This document shows positions 16,087-25,107 of a DNA stretch of 49,028 bases, in pieces; the first letter of the stretch is position 1; every line of letters begins with the position of its first letter. The position numbers were made by a program, and so were the translations under genes. The DNA lies in contig NZ_BOOZ01000051.1 in assembly GCF_016863495.1 (NCBI RefSeq), positions 1 to 49,028 of the forward strand. The letters run 5' to 3'. This stretch comes from Micromonospora andamanensis (GTDB lineage Bacteria > Actinomycetota > Actinomycetes > Mycobacteriales > Micromonosporaceae). The notes under the pieces were generated by a model that saw only the letters and a program-made list of their open reading frames with translations, did no database searches and had not been told where the DNA came from.

Positions 16087-17022
16087 GTGATCGTGCCGCT
16101 GGGCACCGAGGCGATGGTCCGGGTCGCCGTGGCTGCCCTGTGGAGTTCCCCCGACGCGGTCCGGCCGGTGGACGCCCCGGCGCTCGGCGCACCCGCCGAC
16201 GTCGGGGCATGGGTCGCCGGCCTGGACGCCGCCCGACAGGCCGGTGAGGCGGTGCTCAGCCAGTTGCTGCTCGGCGAGCGGGTGCTGGTCACCGAACTCC
16301 GGCCGGACGGCTGGGCGCACGTGGTGGCTGTCGAACAACCGTCGGCCCGACTCGACCCGCGTGGCTATCCGGGCTGGTTGCCGATCACGCAGCTGACCAC
16401 GGCAGCCACGGGTGCCGACGGCACCGCCCAGATGGTTGTCGACACCGCTGTCACCGCCCTGCACGCCACCGCCGCCGGTCCGGTCGCCGTACCGGGGGTC
16501 GTCCTCGGCACCCGGCTCGCCGGGGCCGGTGCCCCGGTCGACGGGTGGCAGCCCGTCCTTGCCCCGGGGCACACCGGGGCGCTGTGGCTGCCGGCGGCGC
16601 ACGTGGTCGCCGCGCCCACCACGCCACCGACCGCCGAGCAGGTGCTGTCCGTCGCGGCCCGTCTGCTCGACGTCGAATATCTGTGGGGCGGGATGTCGGC
16701 GTACGGCATCGACTGTTCCGGACTGGTGCACCTGGTCTGGCGGCGGCTCGGCGTGCAGGTCCCCCGCGACGCCAGCGACCAGGCCACCGCGGCCCGCCGG
16801 TTGGAGCTGGGCACCGAGCGGGTGGGGGATCTGTACAGCTTCGCCCGGCCGGGTCGCCGGATCCACCACATCGGCATCGTCACGGCCACCGAGCCGCGGC
16901 GCGAGCGACGCATGCTGCACGCCTGCCACGGGCATCGCCGGGTGCTGGAGGAGCCGCTGTCCGTCGAGCGCAACGCCACCCTGCTCGGCGCCCACCGGCT
17001 CGGCGCCGGCCCGGCACGGTGA
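16087..17022 (+). CDS. NlpC/P60 family peptidase, YkfC-like
   Basis: 311 residues with two SH3b-type regions (about 8-105 and 115-175) followed by an NlpC/P60 papain-like domain (about 183-300). C210 in Y-G-I-D-C-S-G-L is the nucleophile, H261 in HHIGIV the base, and H278 (MLHACHG) a possible third polar residue. Domain order and lack of a signal peptide match YkfC-type gamma-D-glutamyl-L-diamino acid endopeptidases, which trim murein peptides in the cytoplasm. Two GTG starts are possible: 16087, or 16093, which has the better 7-nt spacing from GGGGG. A clear promoter lies upstream. Confidence 0.88.
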   Translation: MIVPLGTEAMVRVAVAALWSSPDAVRPVDAPALGAPADVGAWVAGLDAARQAGEAVLSQLLLGERVLVTELRPDGWAHVVAVEQPSARLDPRGYPGWLPITQLTTAATGADGTAQMVVDTAVTALHATAAGPVAVPGVVLGTRLAGAGAPVDGWQPVLAPGHTGALWLPAAHVVAAPTTPPTAEQVLSVAARLLDVEYLWGGMSAYGIDCSGLVHLVWRRLGVQVPRDASDQATAARRLELGTERVGDLYSFARPGRRIHHIGIVTATEPRRERRMLHACHGHRRVLEEPLSVERNATLLGAHRLGAGPAR

Positions 17023-17067
17023 GCGCCGCCCCGGCTGCCCGGCGTCGCTGCCTGGTCGCCGGCTGTC

Positions 17068-17092
17068 CGGCCCCGCGCCCGGCGGCGGGCCG
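17068..17092. terminator. Probable terminator between the NlpC/P60 gene and terC
   Basis: A GC-rich inverted repeat (CGGCCC at 17068-17073 with GGGCCG at 17087-17092, plus partial inner pairing) in the 109-bp gap between convergent genes. There is no T-tract. Confidence 0.4.
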
Positions 17093-17131
17093 TTCTGGCG
17101 TACCCGGTGCGGCCGGGCCGGGTGGTACGGC

Positions 17132-18130
17132 TCAGCGACGGGACGCGGTCAGCTCGCGTCGCCGGTCCCGCGAGGATCTGACCAGGCTCGCCGCCGTGGC
17201 CACCGCCAGGGTGCCGAGAATGATCAGCAGTGACAGCCAGATCGGGATGTGCGGCGCCCAGCCGACGTGCTCGCCGTTGTTGATGAACGGCAGATTGTTC
17301 TCCGCAAGCGCCTCCAGGATCAGCTTGACCCCGATGAAGCCGAGCACCACCGCGAGCCCGTGACTCAGGTAGATCAACCGGTCGAGCAGCCCACCGAGCA
17401 GGAAGTAGAGCTGTCGCAGCCCCATCAGCGCGAACACGTTCGCGGTGAAGACGAGGTACGGCTCGTGGGTGATGCCGAAGATGGCCGGGATCGAGTCGAG
17501 CGCGAAGATCAGGTCGGTGGTACCGATGGCGATCATGACGATCAGCATCGGTGTGAACATCCGCCGGCCGTTCTCCCGCACCGTCAGCCGGGCGCCGTCG
17601 TAGCCGCGCGAGATGGGCAGCGCCCGCCGGCTCCAGCGGATCAGGACGTTCTCGGTGAACTCCTCCTCACTCGACTCGCCCTGCCGGGCGAGATTGATCG
17701 CGGTGTAGATCAGGAACGCCCCGAAGAGGTAGAAGACCCAGGTGAACTGCGAGATCAACGCTGCTCCGGCGGCGATGAAGCCGCCCCGCATGACGAGGGC
17801 GAGGACGATGCCGACAAGCAGCACCTTCTGCTGGTACTGCCGGGGCACGGCGAAGCGGGCCATGATGATCACGAAGACGAAGAGATTGTCCACCGAGAGG
17901 CTGTACTCGGTGAGCCAGCCGGTGTAGAACTGCCCCGCCACGCTCGCCCCGGCGGTGAGCCAGAGACCACCGCCGAACAACAGGGCCAGTCCGACGTAGA
18001 AGGCGACCCAGAGGCTCGACTCGCGCACGCTCGGCTCGTGCGGCCGACGTCCGATGATGAGCAGATCCACCACGAGGACCGCGGTCAGAGCCACGAGCGT
18101 GGCCGCCCACACCAGTCCCGACACGTTCAC
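17132..18130 (-). CDS. TerC family integral membrane protein
   Basis: 332 residues and about eight or nine TM helices. Both family motifs are present: E-Y-S-L-S-V-D81-N-L-F-V-F and G-T-T-D206-L-I-F-A-L-D212-S-I-P-A, acidic membrane residues that suggest metal-ion transport. TerC proteins are linked to tellurite resistance, Mn efflux and metalation of secreted enzymes. The GTG at 18130 is chosen because GGAGGA lies 8 nt upstream; an earlier in-frame start would add an Arg-rich, non-family segment. No yybP-ykoY-type leader could be recognised. Confidence 0.93.
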   Translation of the reverse strand: MNVSGLVWAATLVALTAVLVVDLLIIGRRPHEPSVRESSLWVAFYVGLALLFGGGLWLTAGASVAGQFYTGWLTEYSLSVDNLFVFVIIMARFAVPRQYQQKVLLVGIVLALVMRGGFIAAGAALISQFTWVFYLFGAFLIYTAINLARQGESSEEEFTENVLIRWSRRALPISRGYDGARLTVRENGRRMFTPMLIVMIAIGTTDLIFALDSIPAIFGITHEPYLVFTANVFALMGLRQLYFLLGGLLDRLIYLSHGLAVVLGFIGVKLILEALAENNLPFINNGEHVGWAPHIPIWLSLLIILGTLAVATAASLVRSSRDRRRELTASRR

Positions 18131-18324
18131 AGTCTCATTCCTCCGGCAGCCGCTCAGCAACCGGCACACGGTACGCCCTCCGGGACGTGACCGCGGCCCC
18201 ACCCTCTTTGAGCAACCTAGGAGGATGGGTCACCAGGTGGTGCGGTGCGGCGGCGCGGACGGCCGGCACCGGAAAACCCGACCGGGCCGACACGGCCCCG
18301 GCCCCGATGTGGCAGGCTGCCGCC

Positions 18325-18618
18325 ATGGTCCTCGAGGTAGCGCTCATCGACGTCATCCCTGGCCACGAGGAGGCGTTCGCCGCCGCGTACGCCCAGGGAC
18401 ATCCGCTGCTGGCCGGCACGCCCGGCTGCCGCTCGGTACGGATGACCCGGGGCCTGGAGTCCCCCTCCCGCTTCGTGCTGCTTGTCGAGTGGGACTCGGT
18501 CGAGGCGCACGAGCAGAACTTCCGGGCCACCGAACGCTTCGCCGGGTGGCGTGAGCTGATCGGCCCGCACTTCGCCGCGCCGCCGCGGGTCGAACACTTC
18601 GTCGACGTACCCGCCTGA
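18325..18618 (+). CDS. Antibiotic biosynthesis monooxygenase (ABM) domain protein
   Basis: 97-residue ferredoxin-like dimeric alpha+beta barrel. The pattern VALIDVIPGHEEAFAAAYAQ, then TPGCRSVRMTRGLESPSRFVLLVEW, DSVEAHE and F-x3-ERFAGW is typical of ABM/YgiN-like proteins (cofactor-less quinol or heme-degrading oxygenases, or their relatives). Substrate unknown. The ATG is at 18325 with only a weak AGG upstream. The frame is open further 5' but with unrelated, basic composition. Confidence 0.85.
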   Translation: MVLEVALIDVIPGHEEAFAAAYAQGHPLLAGTPGCRSVRMTRGLESPSRFVLLVEWDSVEAHEQNFRATERFAGWRELIGPHFAAPPRVEHFVDVPA

Positions 18619-18681
18619 CGGCATCGGGGCACCACGCACCGAACCGAGAAAGTGTCACACCGTCCACCTATTGTGCGTCTC

Positions 18682-18733
18682 GCGTCGGCACCGGCCCCGA
18701 CGGCTTCGGGGGCGCCGGGCCCGGTGCCGACGC
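18682..18733. terminator. Nested hairpin between convergent genes
   Basis: A 13-bp perfect outer stem (18682-18694 with 18721-18733) encloses an inner 5-bp stem (18695-18699 with 18707-18711) stacked directly on it. It lies in the 173-bp gap between the ABM gene and the XRE gene, so it could end both transcripts. Confidence 0.65.
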
Positions 18734-18791
18734 CACGATCGCGGTCCTGCCCGCCCCACCTGCCGGCCTCAGCCAGACAGGTGCCGGCGCG

Positions 18792-19646
18792 TCACGCGTC
18801 GAGCCGGCGGGCCAGCAGCCGCACCGTCTCCTCCTCCGGCAGCGCCGCCTCCAGCAGGCAGTCGGTCATCCGCTCGTACCTGTCGACGTCGGTCGCGGTG
18901 GTCAGCCGCACGTCAGTGGTCAGCGCCTCCAGCATGACGGTGCGCGGGTCCGCCGGATCCGGGAAGGAGTAGCAGGAGAACGGAGTCAACGGCAACGGGG
19001 TGCGACCCGCGCCGAACCGCAGCAGTCGGATCGTCACATGCGGCAGGACGGCCAGGTCGAGCAGGTGGCGCAGCTGCTCACGCCACACCTCCTCCGGATC
19101 ATCCCCCGGCTCGCAGGCCAACTCGGTGACCAGAGCCGTGTAGCGGGGCGGCTCGACGCGGCGCAGCACACCCTGCCGGGCGGCCCGGGCCCGCAGGTCG
19201 GCCTCCACGTCCACACTCGGGTCGATCAGCTGACCGGCGACGATGCGCAGTCGGGCGTACGCCGGGGTCTGCAGCAGGCCGGGCACGATCGCCGGCTGGT
19301 ACTCCACGATGCCCGCCGCGCCGGCTTCGAGCTCGGCGTAGGTGCGCTGCCGCTCCCCCATCTCGCCGAGCGACTTCCACCAGCCCCGGCTGGTGGCCGC
19401 GTCCCGGGCGATGACGATCAGGGCGTCACGTTGCCGCGACGGCACCTCGTAGATGTCGAGCAGGTCGAGCACGTCGGCCAGGTCGGGACGGCTCTGCCCC
19501 AGCTCGATGCGGGACAGCTTGGAGGTGGACGCCCAGCCGAGTCGCTCACACACCTGTTCCAGGGTCAGCGCCTCCCGTCGGCGTAGCTGACGCAACTCGG
19601 CGCCCAGTCGCGCACGTCGAATGACCGGACTTGTTGGCAACGGCAT
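18792..19646 (-). CDS. XRE-family regulator with C-terminal DUF5753
   Basis: 284 residues. The N-terminal HTH (about 13-70: LGAELRQLRRREALTLEQV, then WASTSKLSRIELGQSRP) is followed by the actinobacterial DUF5753 ligand-sensing region (EYQPAIVPGLLQTPAYAR; RQGVLRR; VLPHVTIRLLRFGAG). Streptomyces and Micromonospora encode many such regulators, usually with a small DUF397 protein next door; none is seen within 170 bp downstream or in the upstream gap. The ATG has GGGGAGG upstream. Targets are unknown. Confidence 0.9.
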   Translation of the reverse strand: MPLPTSPVIRRARLGAELRQLRRREALTLEQVCERLGWASTSKLSRIELGQSRPDLADVLDLLDIYEVPSRQRDALIVIARDAATSRGWWKSLGEMGERQRTYAELEAGAAGIVEYQPAIVPGLLQTPAYARLRIVAGQLIDPSVDVEADLRARAARQGVLRRVEPPRYTALVTELACEPGDDPEEVWREQLRHLLDLAVLPHVTIRLLRFGAGRTPLPLTPFSCYSFPDPADPRTVMLEALTTDVRLTTATDVDRYERMTDCLLEAALPEEETVRLLARRLDA

Positions 19647-19756
19647 CCCTGCCTCCCCACCGAGGGAGAGTACGCACGGCGATCACGTAGCGCAATAGGA
19701 CGCTCGCATTCCGCTATTCCCCCACCGTAGGAAGTGGATTGTCCACCCGGCCGGGC

Positions 19757-21865
19757 CTACCGCACGCCGGCGGCGTCCATGCCCCGCAACTCCTTCTTGA
19801 GGTCGGCGACCTCGTCCCGGATCCGGGCGGCCAACTCGAACTGCAACTCCCGCGCGGCGGCCAGCATCTGGTCGTTGAGCTCCTGGATGAGCTGCGCCAA
19901 CTCGGCCCGAGCCATGCCCTCGCGGGCCGGTGTGGCGGCGCCGCCCCGGGCCCGGCTGCGCGTCTCCTTGACCGGTGCCTTGCCCCGCGACAGCTGGCGC
20001 ACCGCACCGCCGACCCGGGTCGCCTCGGTGTCCTCCGCCTCGCGGTAGATGTCGTCGAGAATGTCGTGGATCTTCTTGCGCAGCGGCTCCGGGCTGACCC
20101 CGTGCGCCTCGTTGTGCGCGATCTGCTTGGCCCGCCGCCGGTTCGTCTCGTCGATCGCGTCCGCCATCGACGGAGTGATCTTGTCGGCGTACATGTGCAC
20201 CTGGCCGGAGACGTTACGGGCGGCCCGGCCGATGGTCTGGATCAACGATCGACCACTGCGCAGGAAGCCCTCCTTGTCCGCGTCCAGGATCGCCACCAAC
20301 GACACCTCCGGCAGGTCGAGGCCCTCCCGTAGCAGGTTGATGCCGACAAGCACGTCGTAGTCACCACGACGCAACTCGCGCAGCAGCTCCACCCGGCGCA
20401 GCGTGTCCACCTCGGAGTGCAGATACCGCACCCGGATGCCGTTCTCCAGCAGGTAGTCCGACAGATCCTCGGCCATCTTCTTGGTCAACGTGGTGACCAG
20501 CACCCGCTCGTCACGCTCGGTACGCAACTTGATCTCATGCATCAGGTCGTCGATCTGGCCCTTCGTGGGCTTGACGACCACCTCCGGGTCGACCAGGCCG
20601 GTCGGACGGATCACCTGCTCCACGAACTCGCCCTGAGCGTGCTCCAGCTCCCACGGGCCGGGGGTGGCCGACAGGAAGACCATCTGGCCGACCCGCTCCA
20701 GGAACTCGTCGAACCGCAGCGGCCGGTTGTCGGCGGCGCTGGGCAGCCGGAACCCGTGGTCGATGAGCATCCGCTTGCGCGAGGCGTCGCCCTCGTACAT
20801 GCCGCCGATCTGCGGGATCGTCACGTGCGACTCGTCGACGACGGTGAGGAAGTCGTCGGGGAAGTAGTCCAGCAGGCAGTGCGGCGGGCTGCCGGGCAGT
20901 CGGCCGTCGATGTGCATCGAGTAGTTCTCGATGCCCGAGCAGAAGCCCACCTGCCGCATCATCTCGATGTCGTACGTGGTGCGCATGCGCAGCCGCTGCG
21001 CCTCCAGCAGCTTGCCCTGCCGTTCCAGCTCGGCCAGCCGCTCGCCCAGCTCCGCCTCGATGTCGCGGACCGCCCGCTCCATCCGCTCCGGCCCGGCCGC
21101 GTAGTGCGTCGCCGGGAAGATCAACAGATTGTCCACCTCGCGGACCACGTCACCGGTCAACGGGTTGAGGTAGTAGAGCTTCTCCACCTCGTCGCCGAAG
21201 AGCTCGATCCGCACGGCGAGTTCCTCGTACGCCGGAATGATCTCCAGCGTGTCACCACGGACCCGGAAGGTGCCGCGTTGGAAGGCCATGTCGTTGCGGG
21301 TGTACTGGATGTCGACCAGCCGGCGCAGCAGCTGGTCCCGGTCCAGCTCCTGGCCCACGGCGACCCGCACCGCGCGGTCGAGGTACTCCTCCGGGGTGCC
21401 CAGCCCGTAGATCGCCGAGACGGTCGCGACCACCACCACGTCACGACGGGTGAGCAGCGACATCGTCGCCGAGTGCCGGAGCCGCTCGACCTCCTCGTTG
21501 ATCGAGGAGTCCTTCTCGATGTACGTGTCGGTCTGCGGGATGTACGCCTCGGGCTGGTAATAGTCGTAGTACGAGACGAAGTACTCCACGGCGTTGTCCG
21601 GCAGCAGCTCGCTGAACTCCTTCGCGAGCTGAGCGCAGAGCGTCTTGTTGGGCGCCAGCACCAGCGTGGGGCGTTGCAACCGCTCGATCAGCCAGGCGGT
21701 GGTGGCGCTCTTGCCGGTGCCGGTCGCGCCGAGCAGCACCGTGTGCCGGTCGCCACGGCGGACCCGTCGCTCCAGGTCGTCGATCGCCGCCGGCTGGTCG
21801 CCGGCCGGCTGAAAATCACTTATGACCTGGAAACGGCCATCGAGCCGGGGTATGTCGAGCGCCAT
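19757..21865 (-). CDS. uvrB: Excinuclease ABC subunit UvrB
   Basis: 702-residue damage-verification helicase of nucleotide excision repair. Walker A GATGTGKS, the beta-hairpin region (YYDYYQPEAYIPQTDTYIEK) that clamps one DNA strand, the DESHVT Walker B box, helicase motifs V and VI (GINLLREGLDLPEVS; QTIGRAARN) and the C-terminal UVR motif (ELAQLIQELNDQMLAAARELQFELAARIRDEV) are all present. The ATG at 21865 lacks an SD but follows a TACCGT box by 7 nt, suggesting a leaderless transcript. Length is normal. Confidence 0.98.
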   Translation of the reverse strand: MALDIPRLDGRFQVISDFQPAGDQPAAIDDLERRVRRGDRHTVLLGATGTGKSATTAWLIERLQRPTLVLAPNKTLCAQLAKEFSELLPDNAVEYFVSYYDYYQPEAYIPQTDTYIEKDSSINEEVERLRHSATMSLLTRRDVVVVATVSAIYGLGTPEEYLDRAVRVAVGQELDRDQLLRRLVDIQYTRNDMAFQRGTFRVRGDTLEIIPAYEELAVRIELFGDEVEKLYYLNPLTGDVVREVDNLLIFPATHYAAGPERMERAVRDIEAELGERLAELERQGKLLEAQRLRMRTTYDIEMMRQVGFCSGIENYSMHIDGRLPGSPPHCLLDYFPDDFLTVVDESHVTIPQIGGMYEGDASRKRMLIDHGFRLPSAADNRPLRFDEFLERVGQMVFLSATPGPWELEHAQGEFVEQVIRPTGLVDPEVVVKPTKGQIDDLMHEIKLRTERDERVLVTTLTKKMAEDLSDYLLENGIRVRYLHSEVDTLRRVELLRELRRGDYDVLVGINLLREGLDLPEVSLVAILDADKEGFLRSGRSLIQTIGRAARNVSGQVHMYADKITPSMADAIDETNRRRAKQIAHNEAHGVSPEPLRKKIHDILDDIYREAEDTEATRVGGAVRQLSRGKAPVKETRSRARGGAATPAREGMARAELAQLIQELNDQMLAAARELQFELAARIRDEVADLKKELRGMDAAGVR

Positions 21866-21872
21866 GCCGTCA

Positions 21873-21878
21873 ACGGTA
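21873..21878 (-). promoter_or_regulatory. -10 box TACCGT for leaderless uvrB
   Basis: TACCGT on the minus strand, 7 nt from the uvrB ATG, with no SD in between. Confidence 0.5.
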
Positions 21879-22019
21879 CGCCGGGGCTACGACAGCCGAT
21901 CCGCTTCCGCCCGCTGCCCGCGGCGTACCGGGAGTCCGGCCACGGTGGGGGCCCGGCGGCGCACCCCACGGCGGCCCCGGCCGACTACGTGCAGCACGTG
22001 ATCGGCTTCGATATTCGCA

Positions 22020-22048
22020 TTGTGTGGTTCTTCTCACCCCGCTACGCT
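22020..22048 (+). promoter_or_regulatory. Candidate promoter for the 22220-23842 gene
   Basis: -35 TTGTGT (22020-22025), a 17-nt spacer and -10 TACGCT (22043-22048), in the only AT-rich patch of the gap. It implies a leader of about 165 nt. Confidence 0.5.
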
Positions 22049-22219
22049 TTTCCCGTAGGCCGCTCGCGGCGGCCGACCGGGCCGGTGGCGGGCCGCACAG
22101 GCCACGCCGCCCCCGGCACCGAGGGTCGCAGCACCCGGCATGCCTGGCGTGCGCACCGGACGTGGTCGCGCCGAGAGCGCTGACCGGCCGCCGCGAGCGC
22201 CCCTGCTCGTCACCCCCGC

Positions 22220-23842
22220 GTGGTCCGCGCCGTTCATCCTCCCGTGGAGAGCAGCTCACAACCGCCGTCCGACAGCCGCCGTCGCCGCGCGGTCAACCGT
22301 CGTCACCGGGCCGGCATCGTGCCGCCCGCGGTGCTCAAGCTGGCCGTCGCCGAGCCGCCCACCCGGCTACCGGAGTCACGGCCGGGCGTCCGCCGGGCGG
22401 TGGTGCCCGGCGGGCTGCTCGACCTGGCCGCCGGTAACCGGGCCGAGGAGGAGGATCTGGCCGGATCGGCCACGGCGGCGGACGGCCCGCGGCGCGACGG
22501 CAACCGCCGACGTCGCCTCACCCTCACCGGGCTGGTCCTCACCGCGGTCCTCTCCGCGGTGATGCTGGTGGCGACCCTTGTCAACTGGGCGCCGGACGGG
22601 CCACCGCCACGGGAACTGACCACGGGCGAACGAGAACGCCTGGCCGCCATGCGGGTGACCAACTATCGGGAGCTGCGCGCCGGTCTGCACGTCACCGCCG
22701 GCAGTGGCGCCACCCGCACCGACCTGCTCGGCTGGGTCGACTGGGCGCGGGGGTTGGCCTATCTCGACGTGGGGGGACCGGGCGCGGGCGCGTCCCGTGG
22801 GTTGGCCCAGGCCACCCCCACGGTGCTGGTGGTCCGACCCGACCCGGCGGCCGTGCCGACGCCGGCCATGCCGCCGCTGGTGCCACCGGCCGACGGTTGG
22901 CGGCTGCCCGCCGACCGGCGCCTCGATCCACTGCTCGGGCTGATCTTCGCGCTCGCCGCCGACCGGCCCGACGAGGTGGACGGCTGGCTCGGCCGTTGGG
23001 TGGACCGGGAACACCTCAACGGTGAGCCGGTCGACGTCCTGGAGATCTCGACGCCGGGCCCCGGTGCGTCGCCGACCCGCACCCCCGCCGCCTCCGATGC
23101 CGGTACCCCGACCCGCTACTGGCTGGACCCGGCCGGCCGGCTGCACCGGGTTCAGGCCGACGTCGCCGGGGTCGGACCGGTCACGGTGGCCCTGAACCGG
23201 GCCGACCGACCGACGCTGCGGCCGGTGGAGGCGCTCGGTGGTCGGCCCGGCCTGCCCCGCGCGCTGACCGCCGCCGAACGGGACCGGTGGCGCCGGTTGC
23301 CGGCCCGCCTGCGGAGCGCCGGTGGGGCGACTGTCGCCCTGACCGTGCCCGTCTCGGCCGCCACCAACCTGCGCGGCAGCGGCTGGCTGAGCTGGACGTC
23401 AGGCACCGCGTACCTCTGTGTCACCGACCTCGACGCCGACGGTCGACGCACCCTGGTCCGCCACCACGGTCGCAAGATCACCCGGATCGACGACGCCACG
23501 ACCGGCGGGGCGGCACGTCCACCACTGCCGCCACCGACCGCGGGATGGCGGGCCGGACCGCATCGCACGGAAGCCCTCGACCCGCTGGTGGCCGCCGCGC
23601 TCCGGGCCGCGCAGCGCTCCGGCGTGCCGGGCAGCGCACAACGGGTACGCGGCGACACCCTCGCCGGCAGTACCGTGGACGTGGTGCAGGTCGACACCGC
23701 CCGAGGGCCGCTGCGCTACTGGGTCGATCGGGACGGGATGCTGCGCCGGCTAGAGTTGCCGACGCGGGCGGGCGCCTGGGCGCAGCTCGACCTGACCCCG
23801 GGCCGGGTACCACGGTTGACGCCGCCGCCCGCCAAGCGCTGA
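22220..23842 (+). CDS. Membrane-anchored protein with two tandem homologous extracytoplasmic domains
   Basis: 540 residues, unknown function. The cytoplasmic N-terminus (1-98) is Arg-rich with an Ala/Pro segment; a single TM helix spans about 101-122; the rest should lie outside. The outer part is an internal duplication: about 132-335 and 348-530 align through ELTTGERERL/ALTAAERDRW, LLGWVDWARGLAYLDV/GSGWLSWTSGTAYLCV, LDPLLGLIFALA/LDPLVAAALRAA, VDVLEIS/VDVVQVD and RYWLDPAGRLHRV/RYWVDRDGMLRRL. The beta-rich RYWxDxxGxLxR pattern recalls LppX/LolA-like carrier folds, an inference only. The start is uncertain (GTG 22220 or 22244). Convergent with coaE. Confidence 0.75.
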   Translation: MVRAVHPPVESSSQPPSDSRRRRAVNRRHRAGIVPPAVLKLAVAEPPTRLPESRPGVRRAVVPGGLLDLAAGNRAEEEDLAGSATAADGPRRDGNRRRRLTLTGLVLTAVLSAVMLVATLVNWAPDGPPPRELTTGERERLAAMRVTNYRELRAGLHVTAGSGATRTDLLGWVDWARGLAYLDVGGPGAGASRGLAQATPTVLVVRPDPAAVPTPAMPPLVPPADGWRLPADRRLDPLLGLIFALAADRPDEVDGWLGRWVDREHLNGEPVDVLEISTPGPGASPTRTPAASDAGTPTRYWLDPAGRLHRVQADVAGVGPVTVALNRADRPTLRPVEALGGRPGLPRALTAAERDRWRRLPARLRSAGGATVALTVPVSAATNLRGSGWLSWTSGTAYLCVTDLDADGRRTLVRHHGRKITRIDDATTGGAARPPLPPPTAGWRAGPHRTEALDPLVAAALRAAQRSGVPGSAQRVRGDTLAGSTVDVVQVDTARGPLRYWVDRDGMLRRLELPTRAGAWAQLDLTPGRVPRLTPPPAKR

Positions 23843-23855
23843 CGGGTGCCACTTC

Positions 23856-25037
23856 TCAGGGACGCCAGCCCGTGCGCGCGGCCCACTCCTCCGCCCGCAG
23901 GTGCTCCTCGTCGAACCACGGGTCCTTCGCCGTGGCGTACGCGCCGCTGTCCGGTGCGGACGCCGCCAGTTCCCGCTTGAGCACCAGATACGCGGACCGC
24001 TGGTCGGGATCGGCCCGCAGGTGGTCACGCATCAGCAGGGCGTACCGCCAGCCTGGCGAACCGGTCACCCGCACGTGCAGGTGAACCGGGCGGGCCGGGT
24101 CCGCGCTGCCGTGCAGCCGCTTCTCCCACCGGCCGCTGCCGGCCGGTCGCGGGCTGTCCCACCACTGGCCCGGCAGGGCGGGAAACCCCGCGTCGGCCAG
24201 CCGCTCGGCCAACGCACCGTCGGCGTCGGCGAGAGACGGCACGCTGAGCTGGATGTCGATGACGTCCTTGGCGGCCAGGCCAGCCACGGCTGTCGAACCG
24301 ATGTGGTCGATCCGCAGGTCGGCCGGGGCGATGGCGTGCCGGATCCGGTCCGCCAGCCGCGCGTACTGCTGGGGCCAGGTCGGGTCGGGCTCGGCCAGCC
24401 TGACCTGGTTCACCCGCACCGCCCGCCGGTGCCGCACGTTGGTCTCGAAGGGCACCAGCCGCTGCCGCCAGAGCGCGTCGACAGCGGCGTGCAGGTCATC
24501 GAGGGTGCCGTCGTTCGTCAGCAGCACGTCCGCGACCGCCGCCCGGCGGGCGTCGTCGGCCTGCGCGGCGAGCCGACGCTGGGCATCCGCCCGGCTCATC
24601 CCCCGGTCGCGGGCCAGCCGCGCCAACCGGGTCTCCGCCTCCGTCTGGACCACTACCACCAGGTGGTACGTGGCCGCCAAGCCCACCTCCACCAGCAGCG
24701 GCACGTCGTTTACCACCACCGCGTCGGGTGGGGCGGCACCTGTCAGTTCGGCGGTACGGGCCCGGACCCGGCCGTGGATGATCGCCTCCAGCTTGCGCCG
24801 GGCCGGCTCGTCGGCGAACACCAGCTCACCCAGGGCAGCCCGGTCCAGGGCCCCGTCGGTGTTCAGCACCCGGTCGGAGAACGCGGCGACGACCTCGGCG
24901 AGACCCTCGGTGCCGGGCGCGACCACCTCGCGGGCGAGCTGATCGGCGTCGATGAGCATCGCGCCCCGCTCGACAAGCCGTCGCGCCACAGCGCTCTTGC
25001 CCGAACCGATCCCGCCGGTCAACCCCACCCTCAGCAC
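23856..25037 (-). CDS. coaE: Dephospho-CoA kinase fused to a GrpB/UPF0157 domain
   Basis: 393 residues. Residues 1-200 are dephospho-CoA kinase, which phosphorylates the 3'-OH of the CoA ribose in the last step of CoA synthesis: P-loop GGIGSGKS (8-15), DADQLAREVV, and the lid/CoA regions IIHGRVRAR and DVPLLVEVG. Residues about 210-390 form a GrpB (UPF0157) domain with a nucleotidyltransferase-like G-S-T-A-V-A-G-L-A-A-K-D-V-I-D-I-Q motif. The fusion is known in actinobacteria, including M. tuberculosis CoaE (Rv1631). GTG start at 25037 with a weak SD. Stops 13 bp from the convergent membrane protein gene. Confidence 0.95.
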   Translation of the reverse strand: MLRVGLTGGIGSGKSAVARRLVERGAMLIDADQLAREVVAPGTEGLAEVVAAFSDRVLNTDGALDRAALGELVFADEPARRKLEAIIHGRVRARTAELTGAAPPDAVVVNDVPLLVEVGLAATYHLVVVVQTEAETRLARLARDRGMSRADAQRRLAAQADDARRAAVADVLLTNDGTLDDLHAAVDALWRQRLVPFETNVRHRRAVRVNQVRLAEPDPTWPQQYARLADRIRHAIAPADLRIDHIGSTAVAGLAAKDVIDIQLSVPSLADADGALAERLADAGFPALPGQWWDSPRPAGSGRWEKRLHGSADPARPVHLHVRVTGSPGWRYALLMRDHLRADPDQRSAYLVLKRELAASAPDSGAYATAKDPWFDEEHLRAEEWAARTGWRP

Positions 25038-25107
25038 GGCACCCAGTCAACCCGATCATGTCCTTCCCGCCAACCCTCACCCACCCCTCCCTCACCCTCC
25101 CACCCAG

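Larger units (their letters stand above)
21866..22219. other. Intergenic region between uvrB and the duplicated membrane protein
   Basis: 354 bp between divergent genes. It holds the uvrB -10 box next to 21865, an AT-richer patch at about 22003-22060 with a good promoter towards the plus strand, and about 160 bp of GC-rich leader without a recognisable gene. I see no RNA gene or repeat here. Confidence 0.6.

Noticed and set aside
17132..18324. A yybP-ykoY manganese riboswitch upstream of terC
   Set aside because: The GTG and SD are followed upstream by only a short GC-rich stretch with none of the conserved loop sequences I could recognise.
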